In this document: piece after piece, positions 38,684 to 46,989 of the stretch
Numbering within the stretch: position 1 is the first letter of the stretch
Layout of the letters: the number at the start of each line of letters is the position of its first letter
Source: Clostridiales bacterium
GTDB taxonomy: Bacteria; Bacillota; Clostridia; Christensenellales; Aristaeellaceae
Reading direction: 5' to 3'
DNA: 64,000 nucleotides
NCBI GenBank assembly: GCA_017569285.1
Contig: CP069419.1
Span: 434,001 to 498,000 of the forward strand
Position numbers and translations under genes: made by a program
The notes under the pieces: model-generated
Databases searched by the model: none
What the model was told of the DNA's origin: nothing
The model's input: only the letters and a program-made list of their open reading frames with translations

Positions 38684-39454
38684 ATGCCGGCGATTCTTTC
38701 CGCGTGCATGGTCCTGTACCACAGCGGGGACGAAGCCTTCCAGGCGCTTCAGTGTATTCAGAACGCAGACCTGGAAGTGGCGGTCTATCTGAGTGACAAC
38801 TCTCCCGAAGAAATGACCGCGGAGCGCCTGAAGTGGGCCTTCCACGGAATTACCCTGATCCCGCAGGAAAAGAACATCGGTTTCGGCCGTGCCCACAATG
38901 CGGTGCTCCCCTATCTGAAAAGCAAATACCACCTGATCATGAACCCGGATGTTTCCTTCGATCCGTCCCTGCTCCGCAGGATGGTTATGTATATGGAAGA
39001 GCATCCGAATATTGCCATCCTGACTCCCCGGGTCCTCAATGAAGACGGTACGGAGCAGTTCCTTCCCAAGAAACGGATCTCGATCCATTACCTGCTGGGC
39101 GGCCTCCTGGAAAACTATGGAAAGCTGTTCCGCCGCTGGCGGGAAGATTTTACCATGGCGGATATGGAAATCACCCACCCCGTGGCCGTCGAATTCGCCA
39201 CCGGCTGCTTCCTGCTGATCCGCACGGAAATCTTTTTGCGCCTGAAGGGCTTTGATCCGCGTTTCTTCCTGTATCAGGAGGATTCCGATCTCAGCCGCCG
39301 CGTGCTGGAGGAAAAACTCGGCAGCATCGTATACCATCCCGATATGGTCGTCACCCACCGCTGGGCCCGGGAAAACACCCGGACCTTCAAAGGACGTCTG
39401 CGCCAGATGCGCTCCGCGGCCAAGTATTTCATGAAATGGGGGATCACGTGGTGA
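38684..39454 (+). CDS. GT2-family glycosyltransferase, rhamnosyltransferase-like
   Basis: A 256-residue GT-A enzyme. The Asp-containing nucleotide-sugar segment LIMNPDVSFDPSLL and the acceptor region FFLYQEDSDLSRRV (ED of the catalytic base) are in the positions seen in rhamnosyl- and related transferases. GGGAGGAGA precedes the ATG at 38684. It is translationally coupled to the next transferase (GTGA overlap). Likely role: side-chain sugar addition in cell-wall polysaccharide; donor and acceptor are not determinable. Confidence 0.88.
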   Translation: MPAILSACMVLYHSGDEAFQALQCIQNADLEVAVYLSDNSPEEMTAERLKWAFHGITLIPQEKNIGFGRAHNAVLPYLKSKYHLIMNPDVSFDPSLLRRMVMYMEEHPNIAILTPRVLNEDGTEQFLPKKRISIHYLLGGLLENYGKLFRRWREDFTMADMEITHPVAVEFATGCFLLIRTEIFLRLKGFDPRFFLYQEDSDLSRRVLEEKLGSIVYHPDMVVTHRWARENTRTFKGRLRQMRSAAKYFMKWGITW

Positions 39455-40383
39455 AATCGCTGGTCCTCCTGGCCGCGTACAACGGGGAAAAACATCTTCC
39501 GGAGCTGCTGGACTCACTCTGCGCCCAGACGGATCCGGATTTTTCCGTTCTCGTCCAGGATGACGGCTCCTCAGACAGCACGCCGGAAATCCTGGCGGAT
39601 ATCATCCACAGGGATTCCCGCTTTTCTGCTGGAAATGAATCCGGCTGCCATCTCGGTGCCGCCGGAAATTTCCTTTCCCTGATCCGCCAGGCAGATGCGG
39701 ATCTGGTTTTCCTCTGCGACCAGGATGATATCTGGATGCCGGAAAAAATCGCTGTCCTGAAGCAGGCCATCCGGGAGGAAATATCCCGTTTCGGTGCCGA
39801 CACCCCGCTCCTGGTCCATTCAGACTGCTCGCTGGTCAATGAATCCGGAAGCCCCGTGGACGGCAGCTTTTTCCGCCACCAGGGCTGGGATCCCTCCGCC
39901 GTCACGTTCCCGCGCCTGCTGGTGCAGAACAACGTCACCGGCTGCACGCTGGTCATGAACCGTCCGTTGCTCCGTCTGGTTGCGGAGCATGGCCGGGCGA
40001 AGGACCTGTTTATGCATGACTGGTTCATTGCCCTGACCGCCGCGGCCTTCGGCCATATCCGCTTTGTCCCGCAGCAGCTCACCGCATACCGCCAGCACGC
40101 GGAAAACACGATCGGTGCCAGCCGTGCCGGTCTCCTGGCCCGGGGTGTCCGGGCGCTCGGTGCCCGCAAGGATGCCCGCCGCCGGATCCTGCTGACCTAT
40201 ACCCACACGCAGGTCTTCCTGCTGATGTACGGGGATGGCCTTCCCGGTTCCGCGCGGAAAACTGCGGAGGATTACCTGGCTACCCGCGGTATGAAAAAGA
40301 TTCCCCGGATTCGGGCGGTCCGCCGTCTCGGCTGCACCATGCAGAGCCGGATCACCCGGATCGGCCAGATGGTTTTCGGATGA
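39451..40383 (+). CDS. GT2-family glycosyltransferase
   Basis: A 310-residue GT-A transferase. The start is GTG at 39451, overlapping the previous stop as GTGA, with GGGGGA eight bases upstream. Donor-site acidic motifs: VQDDGSSDST and FLCDQDDIWMPEK (the DQDD-W form common in rhamnosyltransferases of surface polysaccharides). The middle has the acceptor segment HDWFIALTAAAFG. The C-terminal 60 residues are basic. It forms a two-gene operon with the preceding transferase. Confidence 0.88.
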   Translation: MKSLVLLAAYNGEKHLPELLDSLCAQTDPDFSVLVQDDGSSDSTPEILADIIHRDSRFSAGNESGCHLGAAGNFLSLIRQADADLVFLCDQDDIWMPEKIAVLKQAIREEISRFGADTPLLVHSDCSLVNESGSPVDGSFFRHQGWDPSAVTFPRLLVQNNVTGCTLVMNRPLLRLVAEHGRAKDLFMHDWFIALTAAAFGHIRFVPQQLTAYRQHAENTIGASRAGLLARGVRALGARKDARRRILLTYTHTQVFLLMYGDGLPGSARKTAEDYLATRGMKKIPRIRAVRRLGCTMQSRITRIGQMVFG

Positions 40384-40405
40384 TGAAAATTTCTGAAAAA
40401 ACCGC

Positions 40406-40434
40406 TTGCATTTTTATATGGCTTGTGATATCTT
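40406..40434 (+). promoter_or_regulatory. Promoter of rpmB
   Basis: TTGCAT, 17 bases, TATCTT; about 45 bases upstream of the ATG. Confidence 0.65.
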
Positions 40435-40480
40435 AGATGGGCTTGATGTGCAGCAGTCTCCAATGGGGAGGAGGATTTCC

Positions 40481-40693
40481 ATGGGTAAGTATTGTCAGAT
40501 TTGCGAAAAGGGTACGCTGAACGGGAATAACGTCAGCCATTCCAATCGTAAGAGCCATCGCATCTGGGCGCCCAATGTGCAGAGTGTCCGGGTCATGGTG
40601 AATGGTGCCGCCCGTCGCATGAACGTGTGCACCCGTTGCCTCCGCAGCGGCAATGTGCAGCGCGCTCTGCCCAAGATTCACGAAGAGGCCTGA
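40481..40693 (+). CDS. rpmB: 50S ribosomal protein L28
   Basis: A 70-residue ribosomal protein. The ATG at 40481 has GGAGGAGG upstream. It keeps the four zinc-binding cysteines: C5 and C8 in KYCQICEKG, C50 and C53 in NVCTRCLRSG. It is therefore the zinc-binding (C+) form. Conserved core SHSNRKSHRIW then PNVQ. Single-gene transcription unit with its own promoter and terminator. Confidence 0.96.
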   Translation: MGKYCQICEKGTLNGNNVSHSNRKSHRIWAPNVQSVRVMVNGAARRMNVCTRCLRSGNVQRALPKIHEEA

Positions 40694-40711
40694 GCCCCTG
40701 AGCGAAAAATA

Positions 40712-40752
40712 ACAACAATCCCGCCTGTTGTGCAGCAGGCGGGTTTTGTTGT
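40712..40752. terminator. Terminator of rpmB
   Basis: CCCGCCTG/CAGGCGGG stem followed by TTTTGTTGT; the reverse strand has a usable T-rich tail for the convergent gene. Confidence 0.82.
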
Positions 40753-40767
40753 ATTCCGGTTGATTGG

Positions 40768-41811
40768 TTATTCGCTGAGTACATCCCGCAGCCAGGCGGT
40801 TCCCTCTTCCCGGATCTGTTCCATCCCCTTTTCATTCACCAGCCGCAGGAAGTGATCCACGCGGCTGTTTTTGCTTTCCGGGTCATCCTCCCGGTAGCGG
40901 CGGATCAGTTCGGTCCGCACGCCAAAGATCGTGGCGAACGCGAGCCCGTGGAAGCTGTCCGTGCAGAGCACCGCGGCATTCCGGACCGCTCCGAGGAATT
41001 CCCGCGGACCGATTCCGTCCAGCAGTTCCCGGCCGCTCCGGTAGCTGGCCGCATTCACCGGGATATCCAGCACCCGCAGGCCGGTCTCCGCCTGCAGCTG
41101 CTTGACATGGGCTGCGTATTCCTCATTTTCCCCGATAAAATAGCACAGGATATACGGTTCTCCCCCCGGTCCCGGTGCCGCCGTTTCTTCCCATGCGGCC
41201 CGGTCCAGCAGGCATACCGGGTCGGGCATCACATCCGCCCGGATCCCTGTCATCTGCTCCAGCAGCTCTGCGCCTTCTTCCTCCCGCACCGAAACCGCCC
41301 GGAACCCCCGGGTCCATTTCCGGATCTTCCGCACCTTTCCGGCCGCGGGCACGGTCCGGATGCCCAGGCTCGCTGCATACGCGATCTTCGGCGTCTCTTC
41401 CGGCGCGAAGGTCAGGAAATAGGCGGGATTCAGCCATACCGGATTCCAGATCTGGTCGCTTCCGCATAGCAGAATGTCATACTTCCCGGCTTGTTCCGCC
41501 AGTTCCCGCCGGTTTCTGCAAACCGGGCTCAGCTGCATGTATTCCCGGTAAAACGCCGGAATTGCATCGCTCTTTTTCCGGGCGCCTTCCTGCCCGGCCT
41601 TGACGGAACGTTTCCGCAGGCCGTCAATAATCAGTTTCGGATGGTTCCCGCTTCCGATGAGGTTCCGAATCTTCTCCGCCCGGTCCGGAAGGTAGTCGAT
41701 ATGCTCGCATTCGTATCCCAGGGTACGGATCACCCGCTGCAGCGCGTATGCCTGCAGAGATGAACCGTAGTTGTCATTGTGCAGGAATGTCATGATCCCG
41801 ATGCGTGCCAT
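40768..41811 (-). CDS. Polysaccharide pyruvyl transferase family protein
   Basis: A 347-residue protein of the CsaB/WcaK-type family that adds pyruvyl ketal groups to sugars of wall polymers. N-terminal MARIGIMTFLHNDNYGSSLQAYAL and the mid-region LLCGSDQIWNPVW are family signatures, as is TDSFHGLAFATIFG near the C-terminus. The ATG at 41811 has CGGAGG seven bases upstream; a longer frame to 41868 overlaps wecB without need. It lies 17 bases after wecB in the same direction, so the two probably act on one surface polysaccharide. The actual acceptor is unknown. Confidence 0.87.
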   Translation of the reverse strand: MARIGIMTFLHNDNYGSSLQAYALQRVIRTLGYECEHIDYLPDRAEKIRNLIGSGNHPKLIIDGLRKRSVKAGQEGARKKSDAIPAFYREYMQLSPVCRNRRELAEQAGKYDILLCGSDQIWNPVWLNPAYFLTFAPEETPKIAYAASLGIRTVPAAGKVRKIRKWTRGFRAVSVREEEGAELLEQMTGIRADVMPDPVCLLDRAAWEETAAPGPGGEPYILCYFIGENEEYAAHVKQLQAETGLRVLDIPVNAASYRSGRELLDGIGPREFLGAVRNAAVLCTDSFHGLAFATIFGVRTELIRRYREDDPESKNSRVDHFLRLVNEKGMEQIREEGTAWLRDVLSE

Positions 41812-41828
41812 CGCCGTTCCTCCGTCTG

Positions 41829-42953
41829 TCATCCTTCCCGGGTCAGGATATCCGCGATCCGTTCGCACGCGTGGCCGTCCCCATAGGGGTTCTCCGCGTG
41901 CGCCATGGCTTCGTATGCGCTCTTGTCATCCAGCAGCCGGGTAAACTCGCGGTAGATTTTCTCCTCGGATGTCCCCACCAGCTTCAGTGTGCCGGCAGCG
42001 ATGCCCTCCGGCCGTTCCGTCACGTCACGCATCACCAGCACCGGTTTGCCGAGGCTGGGGGCTTCCTCCTGGATGCCGCCGCTGTCCGTCAGGATCAGGT
42101 AGCTGCGGGCCATCAGGTTATGGCAGTCAATCACTTCCAGCGGCTCAATCAGCCGGATCCGGTCGCAGCCTGCCAGTTCTGCTGCGGCAGCTTCCCGGAC
42201 CACGGGATTCATATGGATCGGATACAGGGCTTTGACGTCCGGATGTTCCTCCACCACCCGGCGGATTGCACGGAACATGTTGTGCATCGGCTCACCAAGG
42301 TTTTCCCGCCGGTGCGCGGTCAGCAGGATCAGGCGGCTGCCGGAAGCCCATTCCAGCTCCGGATGCGTATAGTCCTTGCGGACGGTGGTCTGCAGCGCAT
42401 CAATGACTGTGTTGCCGGTCACGTACACGGTTTCCGGCTTTTTCCCTTCCCGGATCAGGTTTTCCCGGCTCAGGGGCGTCGGAGAGAAATGGTAACGGGT
42501 CACAATACCCGTCGCCTGCCGGTTGAATTCCTCGGGATACGGGGAGAACGCGTCATAGGTGCGGAGCCCCGCTTCCACATGGCCGACAGGGATCTGCATA
42601 TAGTAGCAGGTCAGCGCGGTGGCAAATGTCGTGCTCGTATCCCCGTGCACCAGCACCACGTCGGGCTTTTCCTTCTCCAGAATTTCCCGCATGCCGTTCA
42701 TCACGTTGATGGTGATGTCAAACAGCGTCTGCCGGTCCTTCATGATGGCCAGGTCATACTCCGGCACCACCTGGAACGCGTCCAGCACCTGCTGCAGCAT
42801 GCTCCGGTGCTGTCCGGTCACGCAGACGACCGTCTGGATTCCGTCCCGTTTCCGGAGTTCCTTCACCAGCGGACACATCTTGATCGCTTCCGGCCGGGTT
42901 CCGAACACCAGCATTATCTTTTTGTTCCCGTTGTTATTCCCTACGTTTGCCAT
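41829..42953 (-). CDS. wecB: UDP-N-acetylglucosamine 2-epimerase (non-hydrolysing)
   Basis: A 374-residue cytoplasmic enzyme that converts UDP-GlcNAc to UDP-ManNAc for teichoic-acid or capsule linkage units. Signatures: LVFGTRPEAIKMCPLV at the N-terminus, VHGDTSTTFATAL, HVEAGLRTYDAFSPYPEEFNR near the centre (catalytic Asp/Glu/His region), and LTDSGGIQEEAPSLGKPVL. Full length. GGAGAAAG precedes the ATG. It follows topB by 16 bases and is followed by the pyruvyl-transferase-like gene. Confidence 0.95.
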   Translation of the reverse strand: MANVGNNNGNKKIMLVFGTRPEAIKMCPLVKELRKRDGIQTVVCVTGQHRSMLQQVLDAFQVVPEYDLAIMKDRQTLFDITINVMNGMREILEKEKPDVVLVHGDTSTTFATALTCYYMQIPVGHVEAGLRTYDAFSPYPEEFNRQATGIVTRYHFSPTPLSRENLIREGKKPETVYVTGNTVIDALQTTVRKDYTHPELEWASGSRLILLTAHRRENLGEPMHNMFRAIRRVVEEHPDVKALYPIHMNPVVREAAAAELAGCDRIRLIEPLEVIDCHNLMARSYLILTDSGGIQEEAPSLGKPVLVMRDVTERPEGIAAGTLKLVGTSEEKIYREFTRLLDDKSAYEAMAHAENPYGDGHACERIADILTREG

Positions 42954-42969
42954 ATTGCTGCTTTCTCCG

Positions 42970-45141
42970 TTATTTCTGATAGATCATGCTGCGGTTGACG
43001 CTGGGGGCTTCATTCCCTTGCGGGTAAAACAGGATGTTCCCCTCCCGGATCATCACGGTTCCGGTGGATCCCGCCAGCTGCTTCTTTTCCAGCAGCAGCC
43101 GGATCAGCTTCTCCGTCAGCACCGGTCCACCGCCCCGGGTGAGGCAGTCCTTCCACAGGGTGCAGCGGCAGGACGCTTCCGTACAGCTGAATGCCCGCGG
43201 GCTTTCCTGCATTTTCCCCTTCCCGCATACCGGGCAGGTGGTTCCTTCCAGAACCGCGGCGGAAAAACCGCCCTGCCGCCCTTTTCCGCCGGTTCGTTTC
43301 CGTCTTTCATCTTCCGGGAATACCACCGCGGATGAAGCGTTCCGGGCATAATCCACCAGGAAGCTGCTCATCCTCCGGATTCCGTCCATAAACCGGCCGG
43401 CATCCTGTTTCCCGTCGGTGATATCATGCAGTGCCAGTTCCCAGCGGCCGGTCATCTCCGGGCTGGCAATCTCCGCCGGCATGATATCGATCAGCAGGAC
43501 ACCCTTGTCGGTCGCCTGCAGCGTTTTGCCCTTCCGGGCCGCGTAGCCGACCTTCAGCAGGCGCTCAATAATCGCTGCCCGGGTGGCCGGCGTACCGATG
43601 CCGCTGCCCTTCATCTGCTTTGCGAGCTCTTCATCGTCCAGTTCCTTGCCGGCCGTTTCCATCGCGGCCAGCAGGCTTGCGTCCGTATGCGGGGCCGGCG
43701 GCTTGGTTTTATCTTCCTTGACCGCCGCGTCCCGGACAATGCGGGTATCTCCCTCGTTCAGGGGCGGAAGCGGTCCTTCCTCTTCCTCTTCACCCTTCGC
43801 CTTTTTGCGGGCCTTCGGCGGGTTTTCGAGCGGCGGGATATCATGCCATCCGTTCACCACGATCACCTTGCCGTTGGTGCGGAAGCGGTGCTCTCCCACC
43901 TCCGTGATGATCTTTGTGGCGTCATAGTCACAGGCCGGGTAGAACGCTGCCAGCAGGCGTCTGGCCACCATATCGTACAGTTTCCGTTCATCCTCGCTGA
44001 ATTTCGACATGTCCGGTTTCTTTGCCGTCGGGATAATGGCATGGTGGTCGGTCACCTTGGAAGCGTCAATGGTGCGTTTTGATACCGGAAGTTTTCCGTC
44101 CCGAAGGGCGCCCGGTACAAACTTCTGGTAGCCCTCCGGCAGCATCTTCATCGTCTGCACCACCCGGGGAATCATATCCGGCGGCAGGTATCGGCTGTCC
44201 GTCCGGGGATAAGTCAGTGCCTTGTGGGTTTCATACAGGCTCTGGGCAGTCTTCAGCGTTTTGTCCGCAGTAAATCCCAGCATGCGGTTGGCATCCCGCT
44301 GCAGGCTGGTCAGGTCATACAGCTGGGGCGGCAGTTCATGTTTCCGCACCGTTTCCGCCTGGACAACCCGGCCTTCCTTTCCTTTCACCGCACCGGCAAT
44401 CGCGTCCGCCTCCGCCTTCGTTTTCAGGTGGGTATCCGGATCCAGTTCTTCCGAGAACCAGATCCCCCTGTAATCGCCGAAGTCGGCGGTCACCGTGCAG
44501 AACCCTTCCGGTTTGAAGTTCTCAATTTCCTTCCGCCGCTTAACCAGGATGGCCAGCGTCGGCGTCTGTACCCGCCCCACGCTCAGCAGTGCTTTATATC
44601 TCAGCGTAAACGCCCGGCTGGCGTTCATGCCGACCAGCCAGTCGGCCTTGCTCCGGCAGCGGGCGCTCTCGTACAGGCCGTCATAGTCGCTTCCGGGCCG
44701 GATCTGCCGGAATCCTTCGCGGATCGCCTCATCCGTCATGGAGGAAATCCACAGGCGGTCGAACGGCTTTTTGCATCCGGATTTTTCATATATATAGCGG
44801 AAGATCAGTTCACCCTCCCGCCCGGCATCCGTCGCGCAGATCAGGGAGTCTGTTTCCTTGTCGCAGATCAGCTTCTTCACCTTGCTGTACTGGCTCTTTG
44901 TGGCGCTGATCACCTTCAGCGGGATTTCCTCCGGAAGGATCGGCAGCGTATCAAAAGTCCACTTTTTCAGGTGCTCGTCCATCTCGTCCGGCTCCATCAG
45001 GGTCACCAGATGGCCGACAGCCCAGGTCACAATATACTGGTCGCCGATCAGGCATCCGTCCCCGGATGTCCTGCAGCCGATCACCCGGGCAATATCCCGG
45101 CCGACGCTTGGCTTTTCGGCAACCACGACAATCTTTCCCAC
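42970..45141 (-). CDS. topB: DNA topoisomerase III
   Basis: A 723-residue type IA topoisomerase. The TOPRIM domain starts at residue 2 (GKIVVVAEKPSVGRDIARVI; acidic DAGREGELIFRYI further in). The active tyrosine is in LTYPRTDSRYL, near residue 310. The C-terminal part is charged (ARKKAKGEEEEEGPLPPLNE insertion around residue 440) and ends in a zinc-ribbon-like region (CPVCGKGKMQ, then FSCTEASCRCTLWKDC). The start codon is GTG at 45141, with GGAGGAAAC eight bases upstream. Full length. Confidence 0.95.
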   Translation of the reverse strand: MGKIVVVAEKPSVGRDIARVIGCRTSGDGCLIGDQYIVTWAVGHLVTLMEPDEMDEHLKKWTFDTLPILPEEIPLKVISATKSQYSKVKKLICDKETDSLICATDAGREGELIFRYIYEKSGCKKPFDRLWISSMTDEAIREGFRQIRPGSDYDGLYESARCRSKADWLVGMNASRAFTLRYKALLSVGRVQTPTLAILVKRRKEIENFKPEGFCTVTADFGDYRGIWFSEELDPDTHLKTKAEADAIAGAVKGKEGRVVQAETVRKHELPPQLYDLTSLQRDANRMLGFTADKTLKTAQSLYETHKALTYPRTDSRYLPPDMIPRVVQTMKMLPEGYQKFVPGALRDGKLPVSKRTIDASKVTDHHAIIPTAKKPDMSKFSEDERKLYDMVARRLLAAFYPACDYDATKIITEVGEHRFRTNGKVIVVNGWHDIPPLENPPKARKKAKGEEEEEGPLPPLNEGDTRIVRDAAVKEDKTKPPAPHTDASLLAAMETAGKELDDEELAKQMKGSGIGTPATRAAIIERLLKVGYAARKGKTLQATDKGVLLIDIMPAEIASPEMTGRWELALHDITDGKQDAGRFMDGIRRMSSFLVDYARNASSAVVFPEDERRKRTGGKGRQGGFSAAVLEGTTCPVCGKGKMQESPRAFSCTEASCRCTLWKDCLTRGGGPVLTEKLIRLLLEKKQLAGSTGTVMIREGNILFYPQGNEAPSVNRSMIYQK

Positions 45142-45168
45142 GCTTCGTTTCCTCCGTTCTGGTTTTTT

Positions 45169-45177
45169 ATTATATCA
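45169..45177 (-). promoter_or_regulatory. Extended -10 promoter of topB-wecB
   Basis: On the minus strand TGATATAAT gives a perfect extended -10; the -35 is poor. Confidence 0.6.
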
Positions 45178-45243
45178 TATTTTTCAGCCTTTTCGTTTCT
45201 CCCGGGCTGAATCCCGGATTGTTAACACCTTCGTAACATTTTC

Positions 45244-45272
45244 TTTACATTTTTGCATCAATATGCTATACT
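45244..45272 (+). promoter_or_regulatory. Promoter of the peptidoglycan-binding gene
   Basis: TTTACA, 17 bases, TATACT; about 45 bases upstream of the GTG start. Confidence 0.75.
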
Positions 45273-45318
45273 CATCTCAGCAAAAATGACCAATTCATCC
45301 CGGAAGGAGGAATTCATC

Positions 45319-46542
45319 GTGCGTCGCAACCGGATCCTCTGCCTGCTGATCGTGATTATAATGGCCGTCCTGGCCTGTGCCCCGGCGTACGCCCTGAAGG
45401 CCTCCACACTGTGCCGGGGATCAAAAGGAGAAAATGTCCGCCTGCTCCAGCAGGCGCTGATCAATCTCGGTTATCTTTCCGGAAAAGCTGATGGCAAATT
45501 CGGGCCGATGACCGAAGAAGCAGTCATCAGTTTCCAGAAGGCCAACAGCCTCACGGCGGACGGGCTGGCCGGGACCAAAACTCTTGCCCTCCTGCTGGGC
45601 GGGCAGTCCACGCAGGTCGTCCAGCCTGCTGTCACGGCTCCTGCTGCGCAGGCATCCGCTCCGGTTCAGGCCCCAGCGTCTTCCGCGTCTTCCCAGGTTT
45701 CTGCACCGGCTGTGTCATCTTCCTCTTCCGGCGGGCTGTTCGGCGGCGATTACTCCACCATCAGTATCGGGGACCGCGGTTCCCGGGTCAAAGCCATGCA
45801 GCAGGCGCTGATTACCCTGAAATACCTGTCCGGCAAAGCGGACGGTATTTTCGGACAGCAGACGCTCAAAGCCGTATACACCTTCCAGAGCCGGAGCGGC
45901 CTCAAACAGGACGGACTGGCCGGGAAGAAAACCCTCACCGCCCTGGAATCTGCCGTCATCAGCGGCAGTACGGCTCCCCAGGCATCCGAATCATCTTCCC
46001 AGGCATCTGCTTCATCGCAGGCAGCCCAGACGTCTTCTTCCTCCGCTTCGAAACCGGATGCTTCTTCCGCGGTCACAACGGCGTCCGTTTCCGCCCCGGG
46101 AGTCAGCAGCATCAAGCTTCTGCACTGGTTCAACGATATCAAGCCTTCCCTGAAGAACGGGGACCATCTGCTGATCTATGATCCGTCCTCCGGGCTGAGC
46201 TGGACCCTCAACGTCCTGTCCCGCGGCCGCCACTGCGACTGTGAACCGCTCACGAAGGCGGATACGGACACCATGGTGCAGTCATTCGGCGGAAAGAATA
46301 CCTGGAACCAGCACGGCGTTTATGTCAAACTGCCCAGTGGCACCTGGACAGTCGGCTCCACCCACGATATGCCCCACCTGTCCGGCAGCATCAAGGACAA
46401 CGGCTTTGACGGCCACCTGTGCGTCCACTTCCTGCGGAATATGGATGAAGCCGAAACCAACGATCCGAACTACGGCGTCTCCAACCAGAAAACCATCCGT
46501 GAGCTCTGGAAGCGGATTTCCGGCCAGGAAATAAATTACTGA
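45319..46542 (+). CDS. Secreted protein with two peptidoglycan-binding repeats and a conserved C-terminal module
   Basis: A 407-residue exported protein. The start is GTG at 45319, with AAGGAGG eight bases before. Signal peptide residues 1-27 (LIVIIMAVLACAPAYA). Two PG_binding_1 domains, about residues 30-95 (GSKGENVRLLQQALINLGYL) and 155-215 (GDRGSRVKAMQQALITLKYL), are joined by Ser/Ala/Gln-rich linkers. The last 140 residues form a module (LLHWFNDIKPSLKNGDHLLI, DCEPLTKADTDTM, FDGHLCVHFLRN) that I recall at the end of other Gram-positive wall proteins, with no known activity. The His/Cys/Asp pattern suggests an enzyme. It has a single-gene promoter. Confidence 0.82.
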   Translation: MRRNRILCLLIVIIMAVLACAPAYALKASTLCRGSKGENVRLLQQALINLGYLSGKADGKFGPMTEEAVISFQKANSLTADGLAGTKTLALLLGGQSTQVVQPAVTAPAAQASAPVQAPASSASSQVSAPAVSSSSSGGLFGGDYSTISIGDRGSRVKAMQQALITLKYLSGKADGIFGQQTLKAVYTFQSRSGLKQDGLAGKKTLTALESAVISGSTAPQASESSSQASASSQAAQTSSSSASKPDASSAVTTASVSAPGVSSIKLLHWFNDIKPSLKNGDHLLIYDPSSGLSWTLNVLSRGRHCDCEPLTKADTDTMVQSFGGKNTWNQHGVYVKLPSGTWTVGSTHDMPHLSGSIKDNGFDGHLCVHFLRNMDEAETNDPNYGVSNQKTIRELWKRISGQEINY

Positions 46543-46560
46543 TCTGTCAATCAAAAACCC

Positions 46561-46588
46561 TTGACAATCGAACAATTTACGGTATAAT
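46561..46588 (+). promoter_or_regulatory. Consensus promoter of the ylxM-ffh operon
   Basis: Perfect TTGACA and perfect TATAAT, 16 bases apart. Confidence 0.85.
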
Positions 46589-46622
46589 GCCTCCTGTCAG
46601 GGATTGTCCCTTGACAGGAGGC
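46589..46622 (+). promoter_or_regulatory. Inverted repeat overlapping the start site and ribosome site of ylxM
   Basis: GCCTCCTGTCA and TGACAGGAGGC are perfect 11-base inverse arms around GGGATTGTCCCT. The right arm contains the AGGAGG ribosome site of ylxM; the left arm spans the predicted transcription start. Confidence 0.7.
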
Positions 46623-46629
46623 ATTCTCA

Positions 46630-46989
46630 ATGGCGAAGGAAGAGCTTCAGAAAAAGGTGGATCTTGCCTTTCTCTCCGCTTTCTACGGCGGCCTGCTGAC
46701 GGATAAGCAGCGGCAGGTTCTCTCCCTGCATTGTGAAGAGGATCTCTCCCTCGGCGAAATTGCCGAAGAGGTCGGAATCTCCCGCCAGGCCGTGCATGAA
46801 ACGATTACCCGTGCGGCCTCGCGGCTCAACGAGATGGAAGCTTCACTGGGAATGGCCGCCCGCTTCCGCCGGATGGAATCCGGCCTGGAAGAGGCGCTCT
46901 CCGCCCTGAAACAGCAGGATTATCACCGGGCGGAAGACCTGTTGACCGGTCTTCTGGCTCTGGATCAGGAGGATACCGATGGCCTTTGA
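46630..46989 (+). CDS. ylxM: YlxM/p13-like DNA-binding protein
   Basis: A 119-residue helix-turn-helix protein, sigma-70 region 4-like, usually encoded before ffh and thought to assist the SRP system or regulate it. The helix-turn-helix is at residues 20-65 (LTDKQRQVLSLHCEEDLSLG, then EIAEEVGISRQAVHETI). The C-terminal helical tail is residues 80-119. It overlaps ffh by 11 bases, so translation is coupled. The inverted repeat at its own start suggests control, possibly autogenous. Confidence 0.9.
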   Translation: MAKEELQKKVDLAFLSAFYGGLLTDKQRQVLSLHCEEDLSLGEIAEEVGISRQAVHETITRAASRLNEMEASLGMAARFRRMESGLEEALSALKQQDYHRAEDLLTGLLALDQEDTDGL

